A DNA stretch of 25,844 bases. It comes from Myxococcota bacterium. GTDB taxonomy: Bacteria > Myxococcota_A > Polyangia > HGW-17. The notes below the pieces were generated by a model, which was not told the origin of the DNA, ran no database searches, and saw only the letters and a list, made by a program, of their open reading frames with translations. The translations under genes and the position numbers were made by a program. Each line of letters begins with the position of its first letter. The stretch's first letter is position 1. The stretch lies in assembly GCA_018821745.1 (NCBI GenBank), contig JAHJLU010000284.1:1-25844 (forward strand), given 5' to 3'. This document shows positions 1-6,824 of this stretch, piece by piece.

Positions 1-208
1 ACTGGCTCATGTCGATGCCAGTGCCCATGACCCCGTAATCCCGTGCCCAGGTGCACAGCATCTCCCCCGAACCACTCCCCAGATCGAGCACCCGGGTCCC
101 CGTCTCCAGACGCAGCACCGCCCCAAGAGTGGCGAACTTCTCCGCTGTAAACGGGTTATGGATGCGGTGAGCACTTTCACTGATGGTAAAAATCCGTGGA
201 ATGTCCAT
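1..208 (-). CDS. SAM-dependent methyltransferase, N-terminal part (integron cassette 3, cut by window edge)
   Basis: Only the first 69 residues are in the window. They contain a class I methyltransferase motif I (VLDLGSGSGE) at about residues 41-50, followed by an acidic strand end (GTGID), which together form the S-adenosylmethionine binding loop. The start codon at 208 is preceded by AAGGAG at a normal distance. The gene begins about 47 nt after a G/TTATCC integron junction and has the same orientation as the two cassette genes upstream, so it is probably the third gene cassette. The substrate cannot be told from this fragment. It resembles UbiE/Methyltransf_11-type small-molecule methyltransferases; that is family-level inference only. 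Confidence 0.75.
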   Translation of the reverse strand, partial: MDIPRIFTISESAHRIHNPFTAEKFATLGAVLRLETGTRVLDLGSGSGEMLCTWARDYGVMGTGIDMSQ

Positions 209-249
209 TGCAGAAAATCTCCTTAAGGGCGTGAATAGATTTGGTCACT

Positions 250-407
250 GGATAACGCCTTGCCATTCTGCTGCAGCGCAAGGCACATCAGGTTACACCG
301 ACCGGACGCCACGACCGAAGGGACTGAATCAGCGGCGGCCGAACGACCTCGTTTCAGCGTAGGGGAAACCAGAACGGTGGACGTCGGTCACCAACGGCTC
401 GTTAGCT
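250..407 (-). repeat. candidate attC site of cassette 2 (long form)
   Basis: Read on the minus strand, this stretch begins with an R''-like AGCTAAC (401-407) just after the stop codon of the ATPase-methyltransferase gene, and ends with an R'-like GTTATCC (250-256). The 5' end of the cassette starts TTAGGC, and its inverse matches R'' at five of seven positions, as expected for a cassette and its own attC. Near R' there is a GCCTTGC/GCAAGGC hairpin. At 158 bp the site is longer than typical attC sites, and its long-range pairing is much weaker than in the site at 2278-2352, so the exact limits are uncertain. Confidence 0.45.
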
Positions 408-2283
408 GACAGGCCGTCTATAGTGCCTGTAGACCTAAATCACAGTTCGCCAACAGCTGCGTCCAGAGAGCGTGAAGACGCCCGCTGCGCGAATCTGGCG
501 TCGAACTGCGCAGTCGGGAGATTTCATCTCTCGCGGTCTCCATTAATAAATTTAGTGCCGCTCGCGTTGAACCCTGGTCAGTCCTACCGAGTACTTGGGC
601 AGGAACGGCATGTACTTTCAAGCGACCATCCTTCGCCGCTATGGTCCGAATGGGCGGGTCCCCCTCCTTACAACTGAAGAGCCGATGGAGGTGGGGGGTG
701 TCCAAGAGCAGAAAACCAAATCTGTGGGCTTTTTCACCATGAGGAATCTCCATGTCTTCAAGGATGAGCAGATGGCCGTTAGGTCGAAGAAGCCTTGGGA
801 GGCTTCCATTAGGTCCGAAGAGGTGTCTCCAGTCCTCCGGGGGAATCTCATGAAGTACGTTGCACATGACGACCACGTCCGCGGAAGCGTCGTCTAGCAT
901 GGCCAATTCGTCGCGCTTGCCAAAGAGTCGTCGAGTTCCGTCGTTCGAGTAGACATTGTCAATGACTTGGACAAGTTGATCGGAGTCAACACTATTCGGT
1001 TCGAAAGCTCGATAGTCGATTTTGGTACTGAATTCCCCATCACCGGCCCAGCACTCATGCATAGCCGAAAGCAGCCGACCTTGGCCTGCCCCAAAGTCCA
1101 GGATTCGCAGTGATCTTTCCTCAAGAACCAATTCGGTTTCGCAGAATTCTCGAAGTTGTCTGGCTTGCGGATCTTCGCTTCCAGTCATAACTGTGCCTGG
1201 TGCAATCAAGCATTCGGCCGCGAACCTGTTGCTCGCAAACTGTGCCGGGAGGCGAAGGAACTCCTCCATCCTTTCGCGTCCAGAGGGCCCTCCTAGGAGA
1301 CCTTCGAGCACGACTTCGGTTCGCCGTCCAGCCCAGGAGACGCCTCCTTCATGTACATACCAAATGCTTTCTGCTGGAACCGAAGCAAGAATAGGCACGG
1401 AGTGCGTGGCAATCCATATTTGGCCAAGCCTGTTGAACGAACGCAATTTTTGAAGTACTTCGATGACCGCTGACGGGTGCAAATGACACTCTGGCTCATC
1501 CAGAAGAAGGACAAGGCCGTCCAATCGGGGCCCCTGCGCGTGCAGGGCAATTCCAATTTGAAGAAGCAAGCTCTGGCCATGCGACAGGTTGGCTTCGGGT
1601 GCCGGACGACCAAATAGGGTCGGTTGTTGATCGAGATCCAGTGTTGGAACCACTCCTAGTAACTCCTCAATCAACTTCTCCAGCCGGTCGCGCTCGGCGA
1701 TCGCTTCAGATTTCGAGTCGTCGGCAACTTGGAGATTGTGATGCGTGGCTGTGAACCCGCGCCGAAGCACAGAAGCGAGATAGGCCAGGGTGTGGTGTTC
1801 AAGCTTGTATGTTCCGAGCTTTTTGATGGCTTCGGTTGACCTCTTCTGTTCCAGCTCGTTGAGCCGCCGATGGTCGTCGAGTGAATGCTGTTTCGGAAAA
1901 AAATCGAGGACTAAGTTTGCTTCAAATTCACCATCAATGGTGAAAGCATCACGTTGCGCGATGATTGAGCGCCATTGTTCGATTTTCTTCTCCTGGAATG
2001 GGCTCTTTTCGTTGTTTCTTACCTGAAACTCGTGCTGTTTTAAAGCGTTGTAGACGCCGTCCATGGTTGCTTGGACAAACACGCCGTTCGACAACAGGCG
2101 CTGGACGACAGACAATACCCGGGACTTCCCAGCTCCGTTTGGTCCGGCCAAAACGACAAGCTCTCCTAATGGACCCATTTTGTGGGGCGCCAAGCCAAGG
2201 TCAGCACCAATTGCCAAGTCGAGTGTAACTATCTTCATCTCAATTCAAATCCAATTCTTTTGGAAACCATGATATTCGCCTAA
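256..2283 (-). mobile_element. integron gene cassette 2 (ATPase-methyltransferase)
   Basis: The cassette runs from the TT of GTTAGGC (minus strand, after G at 2284) to the G of the GTTATCC junction at 256. It contains one gene and almost no other sequence: the start codon lies 45 nt from the cassette's 5' end and the stop codon about 10 nt before the attC. This compact design is typical of integron cassettes. No promoter is visible inside, so expression probably depends on transcription from the attI/integrase side or from a weak internal start. Confidence 0.65.
418..2238 (-). CDS. ABC/AAA-type ATPase fused to a SAM-dependent methyltransferase
   Basis: This 606-residue protein has two recognisable enzyme halves. 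The N-terminal half is an SMC/RecF/OLD-like ATPase: Walker A GPNGAGKS (32-39), a long helical insertion (about 60-200), ABC signature LSHGQ (218-222), Walker B LVLLLDEPE (242-250) and an H-loop His in ATHS (277-280). The C-terminal half is a class I methyltransferase: motif I ILDFGAGQGR (379-388), an acidic loop FEPN (412-415), a motif IV-like stretch NVLHEIPPED (460-469) and a post-motif RPNG turn (485-488). OLD-type proteins usually carry a TOPRIM nuclease C-terminally; none is visible here. The gene is the only one in its integron cassette. ATPases of this class are common in antiphage modules, so a defence role is a reasonable guess, but substrate and function are unknown. Confidence 0.85.
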   Translation of the reverse strand: MKIVTLDLAIGADLGLAPHKMGPLGELVVLAGPNGAGKSRVLSVVQRLLSNGVFVQATMDGVYNALKQHEFQVRNNEKSPFQEKKIEQWRSIIAQRDAFTIDGEFEANLVLDFFPKQHSLDDHRRLNELEQKRSTEAIKKLGTYKLEHHTLAYLASVLRRGFTATHHNLQVADDSKSEAIAERDRLEKLIEELLGVVPTLDLDQQPTLFGRPAPEANLSHGQSLLLQIGIALHAQGPRLDGLVLLLDEPECHLHPSAVIEVLQKLRSFNRLGQIWIATHSVPILASVPAESIWYVHEGGVSWAGRRTEVVLEGLLGGPSGRERMEEFLRLPAQFASNRFAAECLIAPGTVMTGSEDPQARQLREFCETELVLEERSLRILDFGAGQGRLLSAMHECWAGDGEFSTKIDYRAFEPNSVDSDQLVQVIDNVYSNDGTRRLFGKRDELAMLDDASADVVVMCNVLHEIPPEDWRHLFGPNGSLPRLLRPNGHLLILEDMEIPHGEKAHRFGFLLLDTPHLHRLFSCKEGDPPIRTIAAKDGRLKVHAVPAQVLGRTDQGSTRAALNLLMETARDEISRLRSSTPDSRSGRLHALWTQLLANCDLGLQAL

Positions 2284-2352
2284 CGCCCCGCATCAGCGGC
2301 CGGAGCAAGCGCGTAGCGCTTGCGGAGGTCCGACTGCATGCGCTTGTTATAG
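2278..2352 (-). repeat. attC recombination site of cassette 1
   Basis: On the minus strand the 75-bp site reads R'' CTATAAC (2346-2352), an L-box arm AAGCGCATGCAGTCGG, a central stem GCAAGCGC/GCGCTTGC with a short loop, the opposing arm CCGCTGATGCGGGGC, and R' GTTAGGC (2278-2284). The two arms pair with a few unpaired bases, the usual attC asymmetry that directs strand choice. The R'' sequence is the exact inverse complement of the cassette's 5' end at 2816-2822, as expected for one intact cassette. This is the strongest integron signature in the window. Confidence 0.88.
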
Positions 2353-2821
2353 CGCGCCTTAAACATTGTCCATAAGTTGGAGCGATGGCTCATACCCAAC
2401 TTTCCAGCCTGCAAAGCAACCAAGAATGCCACAATTGTTGCATCGCACTCCTATATAAAGCCATCTAACCGCTCTCCTGTCGTCGTAGAGGGAAAACCCA
2501 ACACCAACATTTGTTTCTTTTGAACCACACTCAAAACAACTGCATGTTTCCGGATTGGAATCTGCCCAATATTCCTCGCTGTCACAGATAAAATGTTCTT
2601 CTTTGCAACTAACGCATTTTCTTATTGCTGCGCCTTCTTCATCGTCAGCTTCTAGGACGAAAGCAATAGAACCACATTTACATTTAGCCAGGCGAAACTC
2701 GTCAGATGGATATTCTTCTGCGGTGTAGGCGTCGAGGAAGCTTTTTATGTCTTCTGGCTCTGTGCCAATCCACCAGTTACCAGAGGTATCTATTGTCATT
2801 TGATCTTCTCAAGCGCTATAA
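2284..2821 (-). mobile_element. integron gene cassette 1 (Cys-rich protein), attI-proximal
   Basis: The cassette runs from TTATAG (2821 to 2816, minus strand), after the G at 2822 that belongs to attI, to the G of the GTTAGGC junction at 2284. It holds one gene and the attC at 2278-2352. The inverted heptamers CTATAAC (2816-2822) and GTTATAG (2346-2352), each extended by a shared GCGC, mark both ends of the coding part. It is the first cassette in the array, next to the integrase. Confidence 0.75.
2359..2799 (-). CDS. cassette-encoded Cys-rich, probable zinc-binding protein
   Basis: This 146-residue protein has eleven cysteines arranged as CKC (40-42), CVSC (62-65), C72, CSCFEC (86-91), CNNC (120-123) and C128. 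The CxxC pairs suggest two zinc-ribbon-like knuckles. There is no signal peptide or membrane segment, so it is probably cytoplasmic. I do not recognise a named family. The start at 2799 lies 17 nt inside the cassette end, with only a weak GAGAAG ribosome site. Its base composition is visibly more AT-rich than the genes to the right of the integron, in line with lateral origin. Such small orphan proteins are typical cassette cargo and their roles are mostly unknown. Confidence 0.8.
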   Translation of the reverse strand: MTIDTSGNWWIGTEPEDIKSFLDAYTAEEYPSDEFRLAKCKCGSIAFVLEADDEEGAAIRKCVSCKEEHFICDSEEYWADSNPETCSCFECGSKETNVGVGFSLYDDRRAVRWLYIGVRCNNCGILGCFAGWKVGYEPSLQLMDNV

Positions 2822-2995
2822 CAATGTTTATACGGATCCGGGGAAGATGCCGGGTTGGTTGGTTTGTCCGGATAACTTCCCTTTGGTTGAGATTGGGCAG
2901 ATGAAGATAAGCCATTGTGGTTATAGGTAAAACACACATGGGGAAATTCAACTGGGGGTTTAATAGGGATCCGCATATGAACTGAAGGTCCTTTC
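2816..2995 (-). other. candidate attI region of the integron
   Basis: This 180-bp non-coding stretch lies between the 3' end of the integrase gene and the first cassette. The junction core GTTATAG (2816-2822, minus strand) is where cassettes would be inserted. A second simple-site-like GTTATCC lies nearby (about 2869-2875, minus strand) and could serve as an additional integrase binding site. attI sites share little sequence between integrons, so position is the main argument. No convincing cassette promoter was found here. Confidence 0.5.
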
Positions 2996-3595
2996 CTATA
3001 GTTCATCAAAGGGGCTTTTCACTCCGGCTGGTCCCCTGCTCAGAACGTGGGTATAGATCATTGTTGTTTTCAAATCCTTGTGGCCCAGGAGCTCCTGGAC
3101 CGTCCTGATGTCGTATCCGGCTTCAAGAAGGTGCGTGGCGAAAGAGTGGCGAAAGGTGTGGCAGGTCGCGTGTTTTTGAAGACCTGCCTTTGCCACTGCG
3201 CGTCTGACTGCTTTTTGCACAATTGATGGGTCCAAATGGTGACGACCTTCCGTGGATGTCTCGACATTTCTCCATCTCTTCCCCTGGGGAGAGACCCATT
3301 GCCATTTCCAATCCCCTGGCGCTGCATGAAACTGGTTAATTTCGCTCTGCCCCATGTCGGCTGGATGGCGGACACCGTGGAAAAATATGAACTTCCTTAT
3401 CCAGGCGATGTATGTTTTTTGCGTGCCTCTGCTGTAGTGTCGTGCCTTGCGAGCGTCGAGAACCTGGGGGATCAGACGTTTGCCTTGAACGCTTCTGGAA
3501 TTACCAGAGTATGAAACACTCTTATCCATGGCGACGCTGGGATTCGGACCGTGGTTTTTGGCGGCGGGGGCTGCTGAGAGTGACATTGTGTTCAT
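2996..3595 (-). pseudogene. intI: integron integrase IntI with large in-frame internal deletion
   Basis: This tyrosine recombinase can be recognised as IntI-type. The N-terminal part (about 40-89) matches the SAM-like DNA-binding domain (HYSRGTQKTY, FFHGVRHP). The C-terminal part has the IntI-specific WKWQWV/RHH region (96-120), the HTFRH box (H146, R149), LGHKD (H171) and the catalytic YTH (Y181). Intact IntI proteins are about 320-340 residues; this one is 199. Roughly 140-150 residues are missing at about residues 89-94 (near 3315-3330), including the first catalytic Arg and the Lys, so recombination activity should be lost. The frame stays open across the junction. The ATG at 3595 is chosen because AAGGA precedes it; an upstream ATG at 3625 has no such site. 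The gene reads in the same direction as the cassettes, at their 5' side. Confidence 0.85.
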
Positions 3596-3839
3596 GAAAA
3601 TTCCTTGGGAAAAGTAGAGCGCCACAAGGAAGTTTTGTCAAGATGATTATCACGGATGATACTACATTTTTGATGGTGGTGGGGGCGCGACCCTGGAATG
3701 CTGGTGGAGCAGGAGATTGGGGAAGGCGTCGCGGTAATTCGTTGGGAATCATGGGAAGTCAGGGGGGCATTGCGGAAAGTCGTTGGGGCGAAGGTCGAAT
3801 TTGTTGTGAATTATGGTAAATCGTGAGCAGGGCGGGGGA
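3596..3839. other. integrase upstream region without a recognisable gene
   Basis: About 240 bp lie between the integrase start and the tandem array. No open frame with a supported start is seen. The sequence is G-rich on the plus strand and contains degraded copies of the ATGGG...AAG words that become regular in the repeat array beyond 3840. I see no clear LexA box or promoter. Confidence 0.4.
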
Positions 3840-4320
3840 AAGCGTAGGGGTACTCGTGAAAACTCATGGGCAAGGCATGGTAAGTGATGGGCAAGGCACG
3901 AAAATCGTTATCGTGCAGACGCCAAGTCTTGGGCAGGGCAGAGTAAGTCATGGGCAAGGCGTGGTAATCGTTATCGTGCAGACGCCAAGTCTTGGGCAAG
4001 GCGTGGTAACTGATGATCAAGGCATGAAAATCGTTTTCGTGCAGACGCTAAGTCTTGGGCAAGGCGTGGCAACTGATGATCAAGGCATGAAAATCGTTTT
4101 CGTGCAGACGCTAAGTCTTGGGCAAGGCGTGGCAACTGATGATCAAGACATGAAAATCGTTTTCGTGCAGACGCTAAGTCTTGGGCAAGGCGTGGTAACT
4201 GATGTTCAAGTCATAAAAATCGTTTTCGTGCAGACGCTAAGTCATGGGCAAAGCGTGGCAATCGTTATCGTGCACGTGGTAAGTCATGGACAAGGCGTGG
4301 TAACGCATTTCGTGCGCGTG
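3840..4320. repeat. tandem array: 21-bp unit organised in 63-bp higher-order repeats
   Basis: The marker word CGTGCA recurs at 3912, 3975, 4038, 4101, 4164 and 4227, exactly 63 bp apart, then at 4269 (42 bp on). A smaller word GGGCAAGG recurs 21 bp apart (3868 and 3889). The array is thus built on a 21-bp unit, with three units grouped into a 63-bp block. The central copies (about 4001-4200) are nearly identical; those at either end have decayed. Because 21 and 63 are multiples of three, frames stay open across the array (3823-4506 on the plus strand has no stop), but no ribosome site supports translation and a coding role is doubtful. Confidence 0.9.
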
Positions 4321-4581
4321 AAACATGGCTGGGAACCTGAAAAACGAGCTTTTGGAGTGCATTGGGCTGGTTGTCCAGAGGTTCGACCTGGGCACAAGAG
4401 CCTGTCCACACACTGGAATTCAGAAGCGGGCACGACCTTGGGTCGGTTATGCCAAAGTGGCGCGGCAGGTGGTGGTAGTGGATTTCTGTGGACCCTTGAG
4501 GCGTGAGTAGTACCTTCCATTGAAGGGGAAATGGGGTGGGGGTTCAGAGGGTGTGAGAGTTGAGCCCCTGGGGTTTCAGGG
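4321..4581. other. intergenic stretch, no gene seen
   Basis: This 260-bp stretch lies between the repeat array and the stop codon of the next minus-strand gene. No frame has a convincing start and ribosome site, and I saw no attC-like palindrome or terminator. Confidence 0.4.
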
Positions 4582-5274
4582 TCAGGGGAGGTTCGGGCCT
4601 TCACCCGGGTTGGCCGGTTCCACTACGGGGGGCAGCGGGGCGGCGGGATCATCGTCCACGTCGGTGGCGCCGGCGCGTTCGAGGCGAAGCTTCTGGTAGT
4701 CCTTGTCGGCGCGTCCCGAGACAACGGCCAGGGTGCGGCGGAAGGCCACCATCTGCTTTTCGAGGTCCGTGGCCATGTCTCGGAGGGCACGGGACAGGCT
4801 CTGGTAGGTGACGTCGGACTGTTCGGCCTCGGTGATCTCCTTTTGGGCGGAGTTGATGGCGGTGTCGAGGCTCGCGAGGCAGTCGGCTGCGTAGGACAGC
4901 GGGGTCGGGCTCCCCTCGGCGTAGTCCGTTACCATCCCGTGGAGGCGAATGGCGTCTTCGAGGATGTCGTCGAGGACCGCCCTGGTCGATGTGAACTCCA
5001 TGGTGTCAAAGCCGGGGATGTCGCGCTTGAGCAGGGGGAGCCAGGCACGGGTAATGACGAAGAGCCGGTCCACTGCGCTGCGTCCCTCCTCCCTCTCTTT
5101 GCTGAGGGTAGCCTTGGCTTTTCCGATCTCGTCGAAGGCCTTGATGAAGTTGGCAGCCACGGGCCGCACGCTGAACTCAAAGGCCGTGAAGACAGGGTCG
5201 GTCCCCTTCTTCCGGTCGAGGACCCGAAGGCATCTGGCGGCGAGGCGGCGAAGTTTCCAATAGGGTGTTGACAT
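4582..5274 (-). CDS. helical hypothetical protein with acidic Pro-rich tail
   Basis: This 230-residue protein is predicted to be mostly alpha-helical and soluble. A basic N-terminus (KLRRLAARCLR) is followed by long amphipathic helices (about 45-200) and a C-terminal tail rich in Asp, Pro and Ala. No signal peptide, membrane segment or catalytic motif is visible, and I do not recognise the family. The ATG at 5274 is chosen over an upstream start at 5304 because AAAGGAG lies at ideal spacing before it. The gene stands alone, next to the repeats at 5540-5707, with promoter and palindrome elements just upstream (5342-5428). Confidence 0.8.
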   Translation of the reverse strand: MSTPYWKLRRLAARCLRVLDRKKGTDPVFTAFEFSVRPVAANFIKAFDEIGKAKATLSKEREEGRSAVDRLFVITRAWLPLLKRDIPGFDTMEFTSTRAVLDDILEDAIRLHGMVTDYAEGSPTPLSYAADCLASLDTAINSAQKEITEAEQSDVTYQSLSRALRDMATDLEKQMVAFRRTLAVVSGRADKDYQKLRLERAGATDVDDDPAAPLPPVVEPANPGEGPNLP

Positions 5275-5341
5275 GACGTGTTCTCCTTTTGTCTGTGGAC
5301 ACACATGGGGAAGCCTGCCAATTCCTGGCGTGCTTCTCCAT

Positions 5342-5428
5342 GGGATATCCCGATTGAATTATATGTGGGCAAATGCCCCAAATACGATAATGTTCCTGAT
5401 ACATAGATCATACAAAAGGCAAGGTCAA
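5342..5428 (-). promoter_or_regulatory. promoter region with two palindromes upstream of the 4582-5274 gene
   Basis: On the minus strand a perfect -10 box TATAAT lies at 5358-5363. It is flanked by two palindromes: GGGCAAATGCCC (5367-5378) just upstream, in the spacer, and GGGATATCCC (5342-5351) at the expected transcription start. A second possible promoter, TTGACC (5423-5428) with a 17-bp spacer to TATGTA (5400-5405), lies further up. Palindromes around a -10 box are typical operator positions, so repressor control is plausible. Confidence 0.5.
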
Positions 5429-5546
5429 CTGTAAAATCAAATGGCAACAGGAACTATGTCACACAAGAATTACCAGCTATTGGAGCCGTGGAAACGCACG
5501 TTTGGGGCAAAGGATGCACACGTAGGCACCGCGTGCAGAGGTGGTT

Positions 5547-5576
5547 TCTGGATCCCGGCCTGCGCCGGGATGACGG
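5547..5576. repeat. dispersed palindromic repeat (VIPAQAGIQ type)
   Basis: The sequence CTGGATCCCGGCCTGCGCC plus the adjoining GGGATGACG matches the widespread intergenic repeat whose minus-strand reading gives the peptide VIPAQAGIQ. The CCCGGC/GCCGGG arms form a hairpin. Such repeats are common in proteobacterial genomes and are non-coding; the apparent open frame across it (5470-6039, minus) is a by-product. Confidence 0.75.
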
Positions 5577-5707
5577 ATGGAGGGCCAGGATGACGGATGG
5601 TGCGCCGGGATGACCGATGGAGCGCCAGGATGACGGATGGAGCGCCGGGATGACGGATGGAGGGCCAGGATGACCGATGGAGCGTCGGGATGACGGATTG
5701 TGTGACT
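5568..5707. repeat. tandem repeat, seven copies of a 20-bp unit
   Basis: Seven consecutive 20-bp units start at 5568, 5588, 5608, 5628, 5648, 5668 and 5688. The consensus is GGATGACGGATGGAGCGCCR; the last copy has decayed in its second half. The first unit is the tail of the dispersed palindromic repeat just before it, so the array probably grew from that repeat by slippage. Confidence 0.92.
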
Positions 5708-5735
5708 GGTTGACGGGGTATATCGGGGTCTGGGG

Positions 5736-6245
5736 CTATGCTACTCGGAGGCCCAGGTAGAGCTGGCCGTATTCTTGGCCGTGGAAATCTGCCACGGCGG
5801 GGAGATGTCCCCAGGTGGTGAAGTGGAACTTTTCCAGGATGGCGATGGAGGGGCGGTTGATGTCCACCAGGATGGCAAAGACGGTCTTGAGCCCAAGATT
5901 TGGAGCGGCACCCAGGGCGTGGGCGATGAGGGCCGTGGCCACACCCCGGCGGCGGGCATCCTCGTGGACGTAATAACTGATCTCGGCGGTGAAGCGCAGG
6001 GCCTCGCGACCCGCGCGATAGGGGCTCAGGCTGCACCACCCCAGGACCTGGTCACCCTGGGCGAAGACCCACAGGGGGTAGGTCCGGGGAGTGTGGGAGT
6101 CAAACCAGTCACGCCGCTGTGCAACCGTGAGGGGCGTCATGTGGGCCGTGGACTGAAAGGAGCGGATGGCCTGGTTGTAGATCTCGACGATCTGCGGGAG
6201 ATCGGCGGGGGAGGCAGCTCTTACGGGATCCGTGGAGGCATTCAT
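5736..6245 (-). CDS. GNAT N-acetyltransferase, phosphinothricin acetyltransferase-like
   Basis: This 169-residue protein covers a full GNAT fold. An N-terminal strand-helix has the IVEIYNQAI pattern usual in the Pat/YncA group. The acetyl-CoA binding motif A, HEDARRRGVATAL, lies at about residues 94-106. The family acetylates primary amines of small molecules such as phosphinothricin or methionine analogues; the substrate here is not known. The start at 6245 has AGGGGAG upstream. The gene lies 22 bp after a second, unrelated GNAT gene and probably shares its transcript. The frame ends just before the 20-bp tandem repeat. Confidence 0.88.
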   Translation of the reverse strand: MNASTDPVRAASPADLPQIVEIYNQAIRSFQSTAHMTPLTVAQRRDWFDSHTPRTYPLWVFAQGDQVLGWCSLSPYRAGREALRFTAEISYYVHEDARRRGVATALIAHALGAAPNLGLKTVFAILVDINRPSIAILEKFHFTTWGHLPAVADFHGQEYGQLYLGLRVA

Positions 6246-6267
6246 GGGAGACTCCCCTTTTGCTGCC

Positions 6268-6789
6268 CTATCTCCCCAGGTGGGGAGGGATGGTGTGGGC
6301 CATGGGCCTGTAGGTGATGCCGTTTTGGTTCATGATCCCCGAGATGGGAGTGAACCCCAGGGCCTTGTAGGCGACAACTGCCTTGAGGGCGGCGTTCACG
6401 GTAATCTGGGTGATGTGCTTGTGGCGCGACCGGCTCAGGGCGACCGCCCGCTGGAACAGGGCCCGTGCGATTCCCCTGCGCTGATGGGAGGGGGCGACAA
6501 AAAACAGGCTGATGTGGTTTTTACTGCGGATCTCGATGACCCCAACCAGTTTCCTGCCCTCGCGGGCCACGAGCATGATGTTCCCGTCGCGCAGCCGTGC
6601 CTTCATGGAGGGGACATTGACGAAGCTCCGGAACTCGTCGATCCCCTCGGCGGAACAATCGGGGGCCACCAGCGAGTCAAAGACCGAGAGCACCAGCTTC
6701 ACGGCGCGGGCGACATGCTTCTCGGTCATTTCTTCGATGTCGATGGTGTCCAGGTGGTGGGTGTTCAGGTTTTCGCTGCCGCGGTTCAT
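6268..6789 (-). CDS. GNAT family N-acetyltransferase
   Basis: This 173-residue GNAT protein has motif A as APSHQRRGIARALF (about residues 101-114), preceded by the typical beta-strand pair (LVGVIEIR, ISLFFV) and followed by an ALGF motif B (about 145-148). It is not closely similar to the GNAT encoded next to it. The ATG at 6789 lacks a good ribosome site; a start at the internal MTEKH methionine (about residue 21) is possible. The stop is 22 bp from the next gene, so the two acetyltransferases are likely co-transcribed, perhaps with the zinc-ribbon gene 35 bp upstream. The substrate is unknown. Confidence 0.85.
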   Translation of the reverse strand: MNRGSENLNTHHLDTIDIEEMTEKHVARAVKLVLSVFDSLVAPDCSAEGIDEFRSFVNVPSMKARLRDGNIMLVAREGRKLVGVIEIRSKNHISLFFVAPSHQRRGIARALFQRAVALSRSRHKHITQITVNAALKAVVAYKALGFTPISGIMNQNGITYRPMAHTIPPHLGR

Positions 6790-6824
6790 GGGTTAATCAA
6801 ACCATATTTCGGCGCCCGGGCCCA

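Noticed and set aside
3840..4320. Possible CRISPR array
   Set aside because: The repeats are directly adjacent, without unique spacers, and no cas gene is near.
3823..4506. Open plus-strand frame of 227 codons across the 63-bp repeats
   Set aside because: It starts with GTG without a ribosome site, and its openness follows from repeat periods that are multiples of three. Kept as a repeat, not as a gene.
5470..6039. Minus-strand frame of 189 codons containing VIPAQAGIQ
   Set aside because: It runs through the dispersed and tandem repeats and overlaps the GNAT gene in another frame. The Pro/Arg/His-rich composition is that of a non-coding reading.
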